The notes beneath the pieces are model-generated. The model was not told where the DNA came from and made no database searches. It was given only the letters and a program-made list of their open reading frames with translations. Positions 18,091-25,689 of a stretch of DNA of 34,575 nucleotides are shown one piece after another (position 1 is the first letter of the stretch; the number at the start of each line of letters is the position of its first letter). The stretch comes from Flavobacteriaceae bacterium UBA4439 (lineage in GTDB: Bacteria > Bacteroidota > Bacteroidia > Flavobacteriales > Flavobacteriaceae): the NCBI GenBank assembly GCA_002390455.1, contig DGPN01000047.1:96062-130636 (forward strand), in the 5' to 3' direction. The position numbers and the translations under genes are program-made.

Positions 18091-20535
18091 ATGATGAAAA
18101 GAATTTTACCCATAATATCCCTCTGGCTATTGCTGGCTTGTTCGCAAAAGAATCAAAAAGAAATAGATCTCATCGAATTGATTCCGCAAAACACCAGTCT
18201 TGTTGCTCAGATCAACGATAGTATTTCATTGAAAAACTCAATGGAATTGTCAAAAATTTTCTCATTGAATGCTGATTTAAAAAAAACCGTTCAGAATATC
18301 ATCTCCAAAAATGCTGATTCTCCCCAGCTGCTGTTTTTTACCCCTGTGGGAAAAAGCGAAAATGCCCTAAGTCTCATTGTAAAAAGCAGTCCGAAAGACA
18401 GCCTATTGGTTTATCAAAACACTATTAAATATAGTAAACAAACCATTGGCACTCTCCTTAAAGGAGGACAGACTTTTTACACCACCGATTTGGGTCAACT
18501 GAGAATGTGGTCTCAATCCCAACTGATAATCGAAAATGGTATTCGAAATTTTGAAAAAGGTCAGCGAGGAATTGTAAATCCCGCTTTTTATCAATTGGCT
18601 GAAAGTATGGATGAAGACTTGGCGGTCAATTTCTTGATTCACCCCTCCTCCAAGAGATTGATCCATTCTTTTTTCCCAAAAACACCTTTCTTTCCCAATA
18701 CAGGAAGAGATTGGATTGAATTGGGAATGGAGGTTTCAGAAAACGCCATCAATCTCAACGGAGTAGCCTTTCTCAATGACTCCATACCCGACGGTTTGAT
18801 TTTGGTCAAAAACATGAATCCCCAAAAGCTAGTAATTCCCGGAATAGTTCCTGAAAACTTTAGTAGTTATTTGGGTTTTCCAATAGACAATATACAACAG
18901 CTGGAGGACAATTTTAAACGCTACAGCAGGCGGATCAATTTGCCGGTCAGCAATACCAACCTTTCTTCACTGAACAGTCTGAATGAGATGGCTTGGATTT
19001 TTGCTGAAGGTGAAAAATCTCTTGTTATTAGAATTGATAACATTGAGGAAAACTTTCCCAAATTCCTTTCCATAGAAAACGAATCCAAAAATTTTCGGTC
19101 ATTCTCCTATTATCCCACCTCCCTCCCTCCCAACCTCAAAACTTTGATCGGTGTTTTTGGTGATAAAATCAACCCCCAATGGGGTTGTTGGCACGATAAT
19201 CTCCTAATAATGAGTGAGACAGAGTCGGGATTGAAAAACATTTTGGGAAGTTATCTGGATCGAAATACATTGGATCGCCTTCCTGCATTTCAACACTTAG
19301 AAGAAAAACTTGCTGATGAAAATTCCTTCTTGTGGATCGGAAATAACAAAAATCTGGTCAAACACTGGCAAAAAAATAAAGCCCACGAAAACATCAAAAA
19401 TTTATCTTTTGAAGCCTTCCCACTCAGTGCTTTTCAGGGGGTAACAGAGAATGACTTTACTCATCTGTTTTTTATTCTTCAAAAAAACTTGCCCTCCAAC
19501 AATAAAGTAGGGGTGAAAAATGCCTACACCCTCGAACTGAATAAGCCATCGATCATCCCGCCACAATGGTTTAAAAACCATAGAAACAAAGGTATGGACG
19601 TTGTAGTTCAGGACAGCGACAACGTTCTTTATCTGTTCTCCAATACAGGTAAGTTGTATTGGAAAAAACAACTGACTGGAAAAATCATTGGCCGCATTCA
19701 TGAAGTCGATCTCTATAAAAACAAGCGTTGGCAATTGGCTTTTAGAACTTCTGACCGACTGATGGTATTGGATCGCAACGGGAAAATCGTCAAACCCTTC
19801 AATATCAAACTTCCCAAAAGCGACAACCCGATGCCCTTGGCCGTTTTTGATTATGATAACAATCGAAATTATCGTTTTTTGATTGCTCAGGATCGCTCTT
19901 TGATCATGTACAACAACAAGGGAGAACGGCTCAATGGCTTTACGCTAAAAAAAGTCAATGCCAATATCATTGCAGCCCCAAAACACATAAGGCTCCAAAG
20001 TAAGGATTATATATTGATCTCCTTGGAGAACAACACCCTAAAGATTGTTTCTCGTGCCGGAAAAGACCGTGTCAATGTCAAAGGAAAAATCGCCTTTTCG
20101 GACAATGAAATTTTTTCCTATCTCAACACCTTTGCTACCACCGATCAAGGTGGGAATTTGATTCAGGTAGACTCCAAGGGGAATAAAGTCTCCTCAGCCC
20201 TCCAATTGACATCCGGCCACCGCATTGATGCCACCACCAAAACACTGGTTACCCTTTCCGAAAACACGCTCAACATCAAAGGTATTCCCGTCACCCTACC
20301 CTTTGGAAATTATACGCCCCCAAAAATCTTCTACCTCAACAACACGCTCTATTTCAGTACCACAGATACTTCCGAACAAAAAGTATATTTGTTTTACAGT
20401 AATGGTGAAGCTGTACCGGGCTTTCCAGTCTATGGTAAATCTGCAATTGACATGGCCAATAGTGATAAAGATAAAGCCTTGGAAATGGTGGTTGCCGCAG
20501 AAGACAACAACCTTTTGATCTATGAAATCAACTGA
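18091..20535 (+). CDS. Large lipoprotein of unknown function with propeller-like C-terminal half
   Basis: I do not recognise a named family. About 814 residues. An N-terminal lipoprotein signal (MMKRILPIISLWLLLACS, lipobox LLAC with Cys17) predicts lipid anchoring at the envelope. The N-terminal half (to about residue 480) is a mixed alpha/beta region beginning LIELIPQNTSLVAQINDS. The C-terminal half has repeated beta motifs such as NVLYLFSNTGKLYWKK, DRLMVLDRNGKIV, SLIMYNNKGERLNGF and KVYLFYSNGEAVPGFPVYG, which read like blades of a beta-propeller. The start is ATG at 18091 or 18094; an in-frame TTG at 18082 lies inside a possible TATTTTTG promoter box (18077-18084). The stop codon overlaps the convergent lipB by eight bases. 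Confidence 0.8.
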   Translation: MMKRILPIISLWLLLACSQKNQKEIDLIELIPQNTSLVAQINDSISLKNSMELSKIFSLNADLKKTVQNIISKNADSPQLLFFTPVGKSENALSLIVKSSPKDSLLVYQNTIKYSKQTIGTLLKGGQTFYTTDLGQLRMWSQSQLIIENGIRNFEKGQRGIVNPAFYQLAESMDEDLAVNFLIHPSSKRLIHSFFPKTPFFPNTGRDWIELGMEVSENAINLNGVAFLNDSIPDGLILVKNMNPQKLVIPGIVPENFSSYLGFPIDNIQQLEDNFKRYSRRINLPVSNTNLSSLNSLNEMAWIFAEGEKSLVIRIDNIEENFPKFLSIENESKNFRSFSYYPTSLPPNLKTLIGVFGDKINPQWGCWHDNLLIMSETESGLKNILGSYLDRNTLDRLPAFQHLEEKLADENSFLWIGNNKNLVKHWQKNKAHENIKNLSFEAFPLSAFQGVTENDFTHLFFILQKNLPSNNKVGVKNAYTLELNKPSIIPPQWFKNHRNKGMDVVVQDSDNVLYLFSNTGKLYWKKQLTGKIIGRIHEVDLYKNKRWQLAFRTSDRLMVLDRNGKIVKPFNIKLPKSDNPMPLAVFDYDNNRNYRFLIAQDRSLIMYNNKGERLNGFTLKKVNANIIAAPKHIRLQSKDYILISLENNTLKIVSRAGKDRVNVKGKIAFSDNEIFSYLNTFATTDQGGNLIQVDSKGNKVSSALQLTSGHRIDATTKTLVTLSENTLNIKGIPVTLPFGNYTPPKIFYLNNTLYFSTTDTSEQKVYLFYSNGEAVPGFPVYGKSAIDMANSDKDKALEMVVAAEDNNLLIYEIN

Positions 20536-21229
20536 TCATTTCTGATTCAAAAATTTCTGAAAAGTGCGTCAAGATCCTATCCTTGACCTCTTGAGTATCC
20601 AATGTTTTTTTTAATTCTTTAGACATTGAAGTCACCCCTTTTCCTTGAATTCCACAAGGCACAATATGATCGAAATAAGACAAGTCGGTGTTGACGTTGA
20701 GCGCAAAACCGTGCATGGTCACCCAGCGACTGGCCCTAACCCCCATAGCACAAATTTTTCGGGCAAAGGGAGTGTCCAAGTCCAACCATACTCCAGTCTC
20801 GCCATCACTCCGCGCTCCGTGGAGACCATAATCGGAAAGGGTTCTGATGATCACTTCTTCCAAGAATCGCAAGTATTTGTGAATGTCGGTGAAAAAATTG
20901 TCCAAATCCAAAATCGGGTAACCTACAATTTGCTCTGGGCCATGAAAGGTGATGTCTCCCCCTCGATTGGTTTTAAAAAAAGAAATGCCTTTAGCTTCCA
21001 ACTCCTTTTCCTTTAGCAGCAAATGCTCCATTTTTCCACTTTTACCAATGGTAAATACTGGAGGATGGGTTACGAAAAAAAAATGGTTTTCTGTAGGAAA
21101 AGGATGCTCCAGCTTTCGATTTTCCCTTTTATTGGCAATGATTTTAGAAAAAAACTCCTCCTGACGTTCCCATGCCGTCCCATAGGGGAGCAAACCCCAG
21201 TCTGCTACTTTAACTTTTTTGTTCATCAT
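20528..21229 (-). CDS. lipB: Octanoyl-[acyl-carrier-protein]:protein octanoyltransferase (lipoate biosynthesis)
   Basis: Transfers octanoate from acyl carrier protein to lipoyl domains of 2-oxoacid dehydrogenases and the glycine cleavage H protein. Family signatures are NRGGDITFHGPEQIVGYPIL, TGVWLD, the catalytic Lys in KICAMGVRASRWVTMHGFALN and the catalytic Cys in IVPCGIQGKGVTSM. The start is ATG at 21229 (or the adjacent ATG at 21226), giving about 233 residues starting MMNKKVKVADWG. The open frame continues upstream to 21331, but that part is a shadow of the small Pmp3-like gene in another frame. The start overlaps that gene's stop codon (ATGA), indicating coupling. The 3' end overlaps the convergent lipoprotein gene. 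Confidence 0.95.
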   Translation of the reverse strand: MMNKKVKVADWGLLPYGTAWERQEEFFSKIIANKRENRKLEHPFPTENHFFFVTHPPVFTIGKSGKMEHLLLKEKELEAKGISFFKTNRGGDITFHGPEQIVGYPILDLDNFFTDIHKYLRFLEEVIIRTLSDYGLHGARSDGETGVWLDLDTPFARKICAMGVRASRWVTMHGFALNVNTDLSYFDHIVPCGIQGKGVTSMSKELKKTLDTQEVKDRILTHFSEIFESEMIS

Positions 21230-21393
21230 GCTGCCCAACGATCGGGATTGTTCAATATTACCAAAGCAGCAATCACACCCGGTACCCATCCGCAAAGGGT
21301 CAGTAAAAAAACGATGAGGACGGAACCGCATCCTTGATCAAGGACTGCCAAGGGAGGAAAAAGAATCGATAAAAGGACACGCCAAAAACTCAA
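21226..21393 (-). CDS. Pmp3/YqaE family small membrane protein
   Basis: A 55-residue hydrophobic protein of the Pmp3/YqaE/UPF0057 family. The core FPPLAVLDQGCGSVLI followed by LLTLCGWVPGVIAALVIL is the family signature, with two membrane helices. Members are linked to membrane potential and salt or cold stress; the role here is inferred. I start it at TTG (21393-21391), giving MSFWRVLLSILFPPLAV, which matches normal family length. A second TTG lies six bases upstream (21399). A TATCTTTG box 16 nt upstream supports a start here. Its TGA overlaps the lipB ATG by four bases, so both are probably one transcript. The gene is easily missed because it has no ATG start. Confidence 0.85.
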   Translation of the reverse strand: MSFWRVLLSILFPPLAVLDQGCGSVLIVFLLTLCGWVPGVIAALVILNNPDRWAA

Positions 21394-21409
21394 AATCAAC
21401 TGCTTTTGG

Positions 21410-21417
21410 CAAAGATA
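21410..21417 (-). promoter_or_regulatory. -7 element for the Pmp3-like gene and lipB
   Basis: Minus-strand TATCTTTG matches TAnnTTTG and ends 16 nt before the proposed TTG start. The same octamer serves lysS in the opposite direction 33 nt away. No clear -33 TTG is seen. Confidence 0.5.
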
Positions 21418-21422
21418 GGAAA

Positions 21423-21457
21423 TTTGATTCCCGATTACTTTAGACTGATTATCTTTG
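21423..21457 (+). promoter_or_regulatory. Promoter of lysS (TTTG - 23 nt - TATCTTTG)
   Basis: TTTG (21423-21426) and TATCTTTG (21450-21457) are 23 nt apart, the upper end of the known spacing range. The -7 box ends 18 nt before the lysS ATG, implying a leader of about ten bases. Confidence 0.6.
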
Positions 21458-21475
21458 CACAAATCAAAAGGCCTT

Positions 21476-23170
21476 ATGGCAGTACTTTCAGAGCAAGAAC
21501 AGGTAAGAAGAGAAAAGCTACAAGCCCTCCGGGAAATGGGCATCAATCCCTATCCCGCAGCCTTGTTTCCTATTGATGCAGATTCTGTCAGCATCAAAAA
21601 TAATTTCGAAGAAGGCAAAACCGTTACCATCGCAGGACGATTGATGTCACGCAGAATACAAGGGAAGGCCAGTTTTGCAGAATTGCAAGACAGCGAAGGG
21701 CGCATACAAGTCTATTTTAACCGAGACGAAATTTGTCCCGAAGAGGATAAAACCGCCTATAATGAAATCTATAAAAAACTACTCGATATCGGAGATATCA
21801 TTGGTATTGAAGGTACCCTTTTCACCACTCAGGTCGGGGAAAAAACCGTGATGGTCAAAGCCTTTCAATTGCTCAACAAAACCCTTCGTCCCCTGCCCTT
21901 ACCCAAAACCGATGCCGAGGGTAGGGTCTATGACGAATTCAATGATCCCGAGCAGCGCTACCGCCAACGCTATGTGGATTTGATAGTGAATCCCAAAGTC
22001 AAAGATACCTTCGTCAAACGCACCAAAATCACTAACAGCATTCGCAGTTTTTTGAACGACAAAGCCTATTTGGAGGTGGAAACGCCCGTTCTACAGCCCA
22101 TCCCCGGGGGAGCTACTGCCCGACCCTTCGTCACCCATCACAACGCACTCAACATTCCTTTGTATCTCCGTATTGCCAACGAACTCTACTTGAAACGATT
22201 GATTGTCGGTGGTTTTGAAGGCGTGTATGAGTTTTCCAAAGACTTCAGGAATGAGGGAATGGATCGCACGCACAACCCAGAGTTTACTGTTATGGAATTG
22301 TATGTGGCCTATAAAGATTACTTCTGGATGATGGAAATGACAGAAGCCCTTTTGGAAAAAGTGGCCCTTGAAGCACAAGGCGATACAAAACTTACTGTTG
22401 GGGACCACAAGATTGATTTTAAAGCGCCCTACCCTCGGGTTCCCATTTTGGAGGCCATCCATACTCATACTGGAATAGACGTGTCCGAAATGAACGAAGA
22501 GCAACTACGAGAGACCGCCAAAAGCTTAGGCCTAGAAGTAGATGACACCATGGGCGAAGGTAAATTGATCGATGAAATTTTTGGGGAAAAATGTGAACAC
22601 CACTACATCCAACCCACTTTTATCATTGACTATCCCAAATCCATGAGTCCGCTGACCAAAGAACACCGCGACAATCCCAAACTCACCGAACGCTTTGAGT
22701 TGATGGTCAATGGAAAAGAACTCGCCAATGCCTATTCGGAATTGAACGACCCCTTGGATCAACGCGAACGCTTTGAAGCCCAATTGGCTTTGAGCGAAAA
22801 AGGAGACGACGAAGCCATGTTTATCGATCAAGATTTCCTAAGAGCCTTAGAATACGGAATGCCCCCCACTTCAGGGATAGGGATAGGGATCGACCGATTG
22901 GTGATGCTAATGACCAACAACAGTTCCATACAGGAAGTACTCTTCTTCCCACAAATGAAACCCGAACAAAAAGCCATTCCGCTATCCGAGGAAGAAAAAT
23001 TGATTTTGGATTTGCTTAAAAAAGAAAGTCCCTTGGGCTTGAGCCAGCTCAAAGAACAATCGGGATTAAGCAACAAAAAATGGGACAAGGCCATCAAAGG
23101 ACTGACAGGGAACAAATTGGCCAAAGTCACCAAAAACGAACAAGGCCTTTGGGTGGAGTCTGTCTCCTAA
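21476..23170 (+). CDS. lysS: Lysyl-tRNA synthetase, class II
   Basis: Charges tRNA-Lys with lysine. 564 residues from ATG 21476 (MAVLSEQEQVRREKLQ). An in-frame TTG at 21455 lies inside the -7 promoter box and cannot be the start. The N-terminal OB-fold anticodon domain (VTIAGRLMSRRIQGKASFAEL) precedes the class II core: motif 1 around KAYLEVETPVLQPIPGGATA, motif 2 FSKDFRNEGMDRTHNPEFT, motif 3 GIGIGIDRLVMLM. After the usual end FFPQMKPEQK, about 65 extra residues (LSEEEKLILDLLKKESPLGL onward) look like a small winged-helix domain. I recall similar tails in flavobacterial LysS, so it is probably lineage-typical. Confidence 0.97.
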   Translation: MAVLSEQEQVRREKLQALREMGINPYPAALFPIDADSVSIKNNFEEGKTVTIAGRLMSRRIQGKASFAELQDSEGRIQVYFNRDEICPEEDKTAYNEIYKKLLDIGDIIGIEGTLFTTQVGEKTVMVKAFQLLNKTLRPLPLPKTDAEGRVYDEFNDPEQRYRQRYVDLIVNPKVKDTFVKRTKITNSIRSFLNDKAYLEVETPVLQPIPGGATARPFVTHHNALNIPLYLRIANELYLKRLIVGGFEGVYEFSKDFRNEGMDRTHNPEFTVMELYVAYKDYFWMMEMTEALLEKVALEAQGDTKLTVGDHKIDFKAPYPRVPILEAIHTHTGIDVSEMNEEQLRETAKSLGLEVDDTMGEGKLIDEIFGEKCEHHYIQPTFIIDYPKSMSPLTKEHRDNPKLTERFELMVNGKELANAYSELNDPLDQRERFEAQLALSEKGDDEAMFIDQDFLRALEYGMPPTSGIGIGIDRLVMLMTNNSSIQEVLFFPQMKPEQKAIPLSEEEKLILDLLKKESPLGLSQLKEQSGLSNKKWDKAIKGLTGNKLAKVTKNEQGLWVESVS

Positions 23171-23254
23171 TTGCACCCAAATACTAAAGTTTTCTTAAAA
23201 CATTAAACTCTAATGCACTCTTAGTATCAAAGGGGTATAATTAAAATTTACGCT

Positions 23255-23692
23255 ATGAGAAAACTATTCTTTACCCTGCTATTAACTTTACCCCTCACTC
23301 TGTTGGCTCAACCCCATCTTCACAAAGGAGAAAAAATGAGTCCCGAACAACAAGCTGTCCTCAAAGCCAAATCCCTAAGGTTGCAATTGGATTTAACCGA
23401 AACCCAAGAGGGAGCAATTAAAAGTGTATTGCAAGATCAAATCCAAACGATGGAAAACCATCGAAAAAAAGCAAAGGAAGAAAAAACTTCGGTCTATGAC
23501 AGAAGGCTACATCATTTGGAAAATCTTTTGGCCCTACAAACGCAAATGAAATCCATTTTGTCTGCCGAACAATTCGAAACTTGGAAAAAAACAATGGCAC
23601 ACAAAAAGCGAATGGCCATGCGACACCTTGGAAGTCGTGAAGGGAAAAATCCTGCTATGAAAAAGGAGGGACCTCCTCGTAAAAGGGGATAA
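23255..23692 (+). CDS. Spy/CpxP-like periplasmic protein
   Basis: Small exported helical protein of 145 residues, possibly an envelope-stress or chaperone-like protein. A signal peptide covers about residues 1-19 (MRKLFFTLLLTLPLTLLAQ). The mature part is Lys/Glu/Met/His-rich and helical, with two LTxxQ-like segments, LDLTETQEGAIKSVL and ILSAEQFETWKK, arranged as in Spy/CpxP relatives. It ends in a basic Pro/Gly tail (GPPRKRG). The gap from lysS is 84 nt, with no TAnnTTTG box, so it may be transcribed with lysS. A strong terminator follows 20 nt after the stop. Family assignment rests on composition and the paired motif only. Confidence 0.7.
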   Translation: MRKLFFTLLLTLPLTLLAQPHLHKGEKMSPEQQAVLKAKSLRLQLDLTETQEGAIKSVLQDQIQTMENHRKKAKEEKTSVYDRRLHHLENLLALQTQMKSILSAEQFETWKKTMAHKKRMAMRHLGSREGKNPAMKKEGPPRKRG

Positions 23693-23712
23693 ACCCAAAT
23701 TGACTTCAATGG

Positions 23713-23746
23713 ACCCTTACCCCCAACTGGCGGTAAGGGTTTTTTT
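23713..23746 (+). terminator. Rho-independent terminator after the Spy-like gene
   Basis: ACCCTTACC (23713-23721) pairs perfectly with GGTAAGGGT (23732-23740) around a small inner stem and AACT loop, followed directly by TTTTTT. It separates the lysS unit from the AT-rich insert downstream. Confidence 0.9.
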
Positions 23747-24045
23747 GTGGCTGAGAATTCTCACGAAAGATTCAACTTTAAAATATTTTTTTTTAAATTG
23801 ATGTACCCTAAATTTTGTTCTATCGATGAAAAACCTACGGTTGATTCCCAATATTCATTCACTACAAGTGATGGTCGAGGCAAACGTTGCTTTTGATACC
23901 AATCTTTTAGCCCATATTTTGAGGTTTAGTTCTTCAAGCCAGCTTTTAGAAAAAAAGGTGTTGGTTTAAGAAATTTGAAAAAAATAACCAGTAGATGATT
24001 TTTATATCTAATGTTAATCAACACAACTTTAAATCAATATATACA
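23747..24045. other. AT-rich stretch before the insert, no recognised gene
   Basis: The longest ATG frame is 23826-23969 (47 codons, starting MKNLRLIPNIHSLQVMVEAN); I recognise nothing in it, and the minus strand has only short frames broken by stops. It could be the decayed end of an older insertion, but there is no direct support for this. Confidence 0.4.
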
Positions 24046-24077
24046 GTAGCCAACAATGTCCATAAGTAATTACTTGT
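24046..24077 (+). repeat. Left border repeat of the insert
   Basis: GTAGCCAACAATGT (24046-24059) is followed by ATAAGTAATTACTTGT (24062-24077), which contains the perfect 12-bp palindrome AAGTAATTACTT. Both parts recur once at the next border, in reversed order. GCCAACAATGT recurs exactly at 26524. Confidence 0.7.
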
Positions 24078-24117
24078 TCTAGCGTTCTTAATACCCAGAA
24101 ACCTCTAAAAATAAAAT

Positions 24118-24699
24118 ATGAATGACTTAAATATTTTAGACATACCTGAGATTCATTCAGAAATCGAAAATAAGTCAAAAGAAATTGGATTTACAATGCC
24201 TTCTGACCTTTACATTGGATCTTTACTGAAAACATTGATAACATCTAAACCTAAATCGAATATTCTAGAATTAGGAACAGGCATTGGACTTTCCCTATCT
24301 TGGATGATAGATGGTATGGATAGTCAATCCAAATTAATTAGTATCGATAATGACCCGAAACTTATTGAGATAGCAAAAAATTATTTTGGGAAAGATAAAA
24401 GAGTGGAAATAATCTGTGCAGACGGAACTGAATGGATTAAAAGTTATAAAGGAGAAAAATTTGATTTGGTTTTTGCAGATGCTTGGCCAGGAAAGTATAG
24501 TGAAGTTGATGAAATACTTGATTCAATAAAAGTTGGTGGATTATATATTATTGATGATATGTTGACACAGCCTAATTGGCCTAAAGGACATCAAGAAAAT
24601 GTTGACCGATTAATTGAATATTTAGAAAATAGAAAAAACTTTAATCTGACTAAAATGAACTGGTCCACAGGAATTATAATCGCAACAAAAAAACACTAA
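24118..24699 (+). CDS. Class I SAM-dependent methyltransferase (O-methyltransferase-like)
   Basis: 193 residues with a Rossmann-fold methyltransferase core. Motif I is ILELGTGIGLSLSWM (49-63), the acidic residue of motif II is ISIDND (74-79), then VEIICADGTEWI (96-107), motif IV FDLVFADAWPGKY (115-127) and VGGLYIIDDML (139-149). The layout resembles small O-methyltransferases (COG4122 type). FADAWPGKY in place of a DPPY or NPPY motif argues against an N6-adenine DNA methylase, but the substrate is unknown. It sits alone between direct repeats, with no neighbouring gene closer than 105 nt, as expected of a one-gene cassette. Its AT content is far above that of lysS or hemL, suggesting horizontal acquisition. 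Confidence 0.85.
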   Translation: MNDLNILDIPEIHSEIENKSKEIGFTMPSDLYIGSLLKTLITSKPKSNILELGTGIGLSLSWMIDGMDSQSKLISIDNDPKLIEIAKNYFGKDKRVEIICADGTEWIKSYKGEKFDLVFADAWPGKYSEVDEILDSIKVGGLYIIDDMLTQPNWPKGHQENVDRLIEYLENRKNFNLTKMNWSTGIIIATKKH

Positions 24700-24705
24700 G
24701 TACAA

Positions 24706-24748
24706 CTACAGCTATAAGTAATTGCTTGTAGCCAACACCGTTGGCAGT
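24706..24748 (+). repeat. Middle border repeat between the two cassette units
   Basis: CTACAGC and GCTTGTAG flank ATAAGTAATTGCTTGT (24714-24729), one mismatch from the left-border copy. GCCAACACCGTTGGC (24731-24745) follows: a 6-bp inverted repeat with a 3-nt loop, continuing as AGT. It reads like the two ends of a longer repeat fused together, compared with the right border. Confidence 0.7.
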
Positions 24749-24804
24749 AACTTGAAAAGCCTAGATTAATTTAATAAGCATTTTTTTAACACTAACTTTA
24801 CAAA

Positions 24805-25686
24805 ATGTTTTATAGAAGAAAAATAATATTATCGTTATTCCAACTTTGTAATGGAAATGTTGAAAAGATTAAATTACAAAAGTTGCTATTTTTGTACAGT
24901 CAAAGAAAACGAGAGTCTGAATACGACTTTGTTCCCTATAAATACGGATGCTACTCTTATTCGGCTAATGCTGATTTAGTAACTATGGTAAAAAAAGGAT
25001 ATTTATCAGAATCTGAAAATGTCTATACAAAAATTGACCAAAAGGATTATATAACTACGCTTAAACCAAAAGACAGAGAATTATTAACAGAAACAATTGA
25101 AAGATATGGCAATATGGAAAATGAAACCTTGATAAGACATACCTATATTAATTTTCCATACTATGCAATTAACAGTACAATTGCTAAAAGAATTTTAAAT
25201 GACGAATATTACAATAGAGTCTTAAATTCTATTCCGAGTGGAAATAAAAAATCGGTTTTTACAATAGGTTATGAGGGAACAAGTTTAGAAAAATATTTAA
25301 ACAAACTTGTAAAAAATAATATCAAACTTTTAATCGATGTTAGAAAAAATCCATTAAGTATGAAATATGGGTTTAGCAAAACTCTATTAAAAAGATTTTG
25401 CGAGAGTTTAGGAATTAAATATTTACATATTCCAGAAGTTGGAATAAATTCAAATCAAAGACAAACTCTTGAAAAACAAGAAGATTACCAAATCCTTTTC
25501 GAGATTTATAAAAATACAACTTTAAAAGAAACGTCAACTCAACAACAAGAAATCATAAATCTGTTAAACGAACATTATAGAATTGCGCTTACTTGCTTCG
25601 AATCTAACATCTGTCAATGCCATAGATTACCTTTGGCAGAATCATTAAAATCAATTCAATCAGATTTAATTGTTGAACATTTATGA
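24805..25686 (+). CDS. DUF488 protein with N-terminal Panacea-like winged-helix region
   Basis: 293 residues in two parts. Residues 1-140 (KLQKLLFLYSQ at 24-34, FVPYKYGCYSYSANADL at 42-58, KKGYLSE) resemble the SocA/Panacea (DUF4065) antitoxin layout; this is my pattern reading and is uncertain. Residues 150-293 are a DUF488 domain, with TIGYEG (153-158), LIDVRKNPLSMKYGF (176-190), LHIPEVGI (207-214) and CFESNICQCHR (264-274), including three conserved-looking Cys and one His. DUF488 biochemistry is not settled to my knowledge. The partner gene begins three bases after its stop, so the two form one operon. A TAACTTTA sequence just upstream is a poor promoter match. It is AT-rich relative to core genes and may be a defence or toxin-antitoxin component (inference). 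Confidence 0.8.
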   Translation: MFYRRKIILSLFQLCNGNVEKIKLQKLLFLYSQRKRESEYDFVPYKYGCYSYSANADLVTMVKKGYLSESENVYTKIDQKDYITTLKPKDRELLTETIERYGNMENETLIRHTYINFPYYAINSTIAKRILNDEYYNRVLNSIPSGNKKSVFTIGYEGTSLEKYLNKLVKNNIKLLIDVRKNPLSMKYGFSKTLLKRFCESLGIKYLHIPEVGINSNQRQTLEKQEDYQILFEIYKNTTLKETSTQQQEIINLLNEHYRIALTCFESNICQCHRLPLAESLKSIQSDLIVEHL

Positions 25687-25689
25687 TTT

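Noticed and set aside
21230..21331. N-terminal extension of lipB by 34 residues
   Set aside because: The extension is the Pmp3-like gene read in the wrong frame; LipB proteins normally begin near the MNKKVKVADWG sequence.
23826..23969. 47-codon open frame as a real small gene
   Set aside because: No recognised motif, no promoter box nearby, and alternative frames over the same bases look equally plausible.
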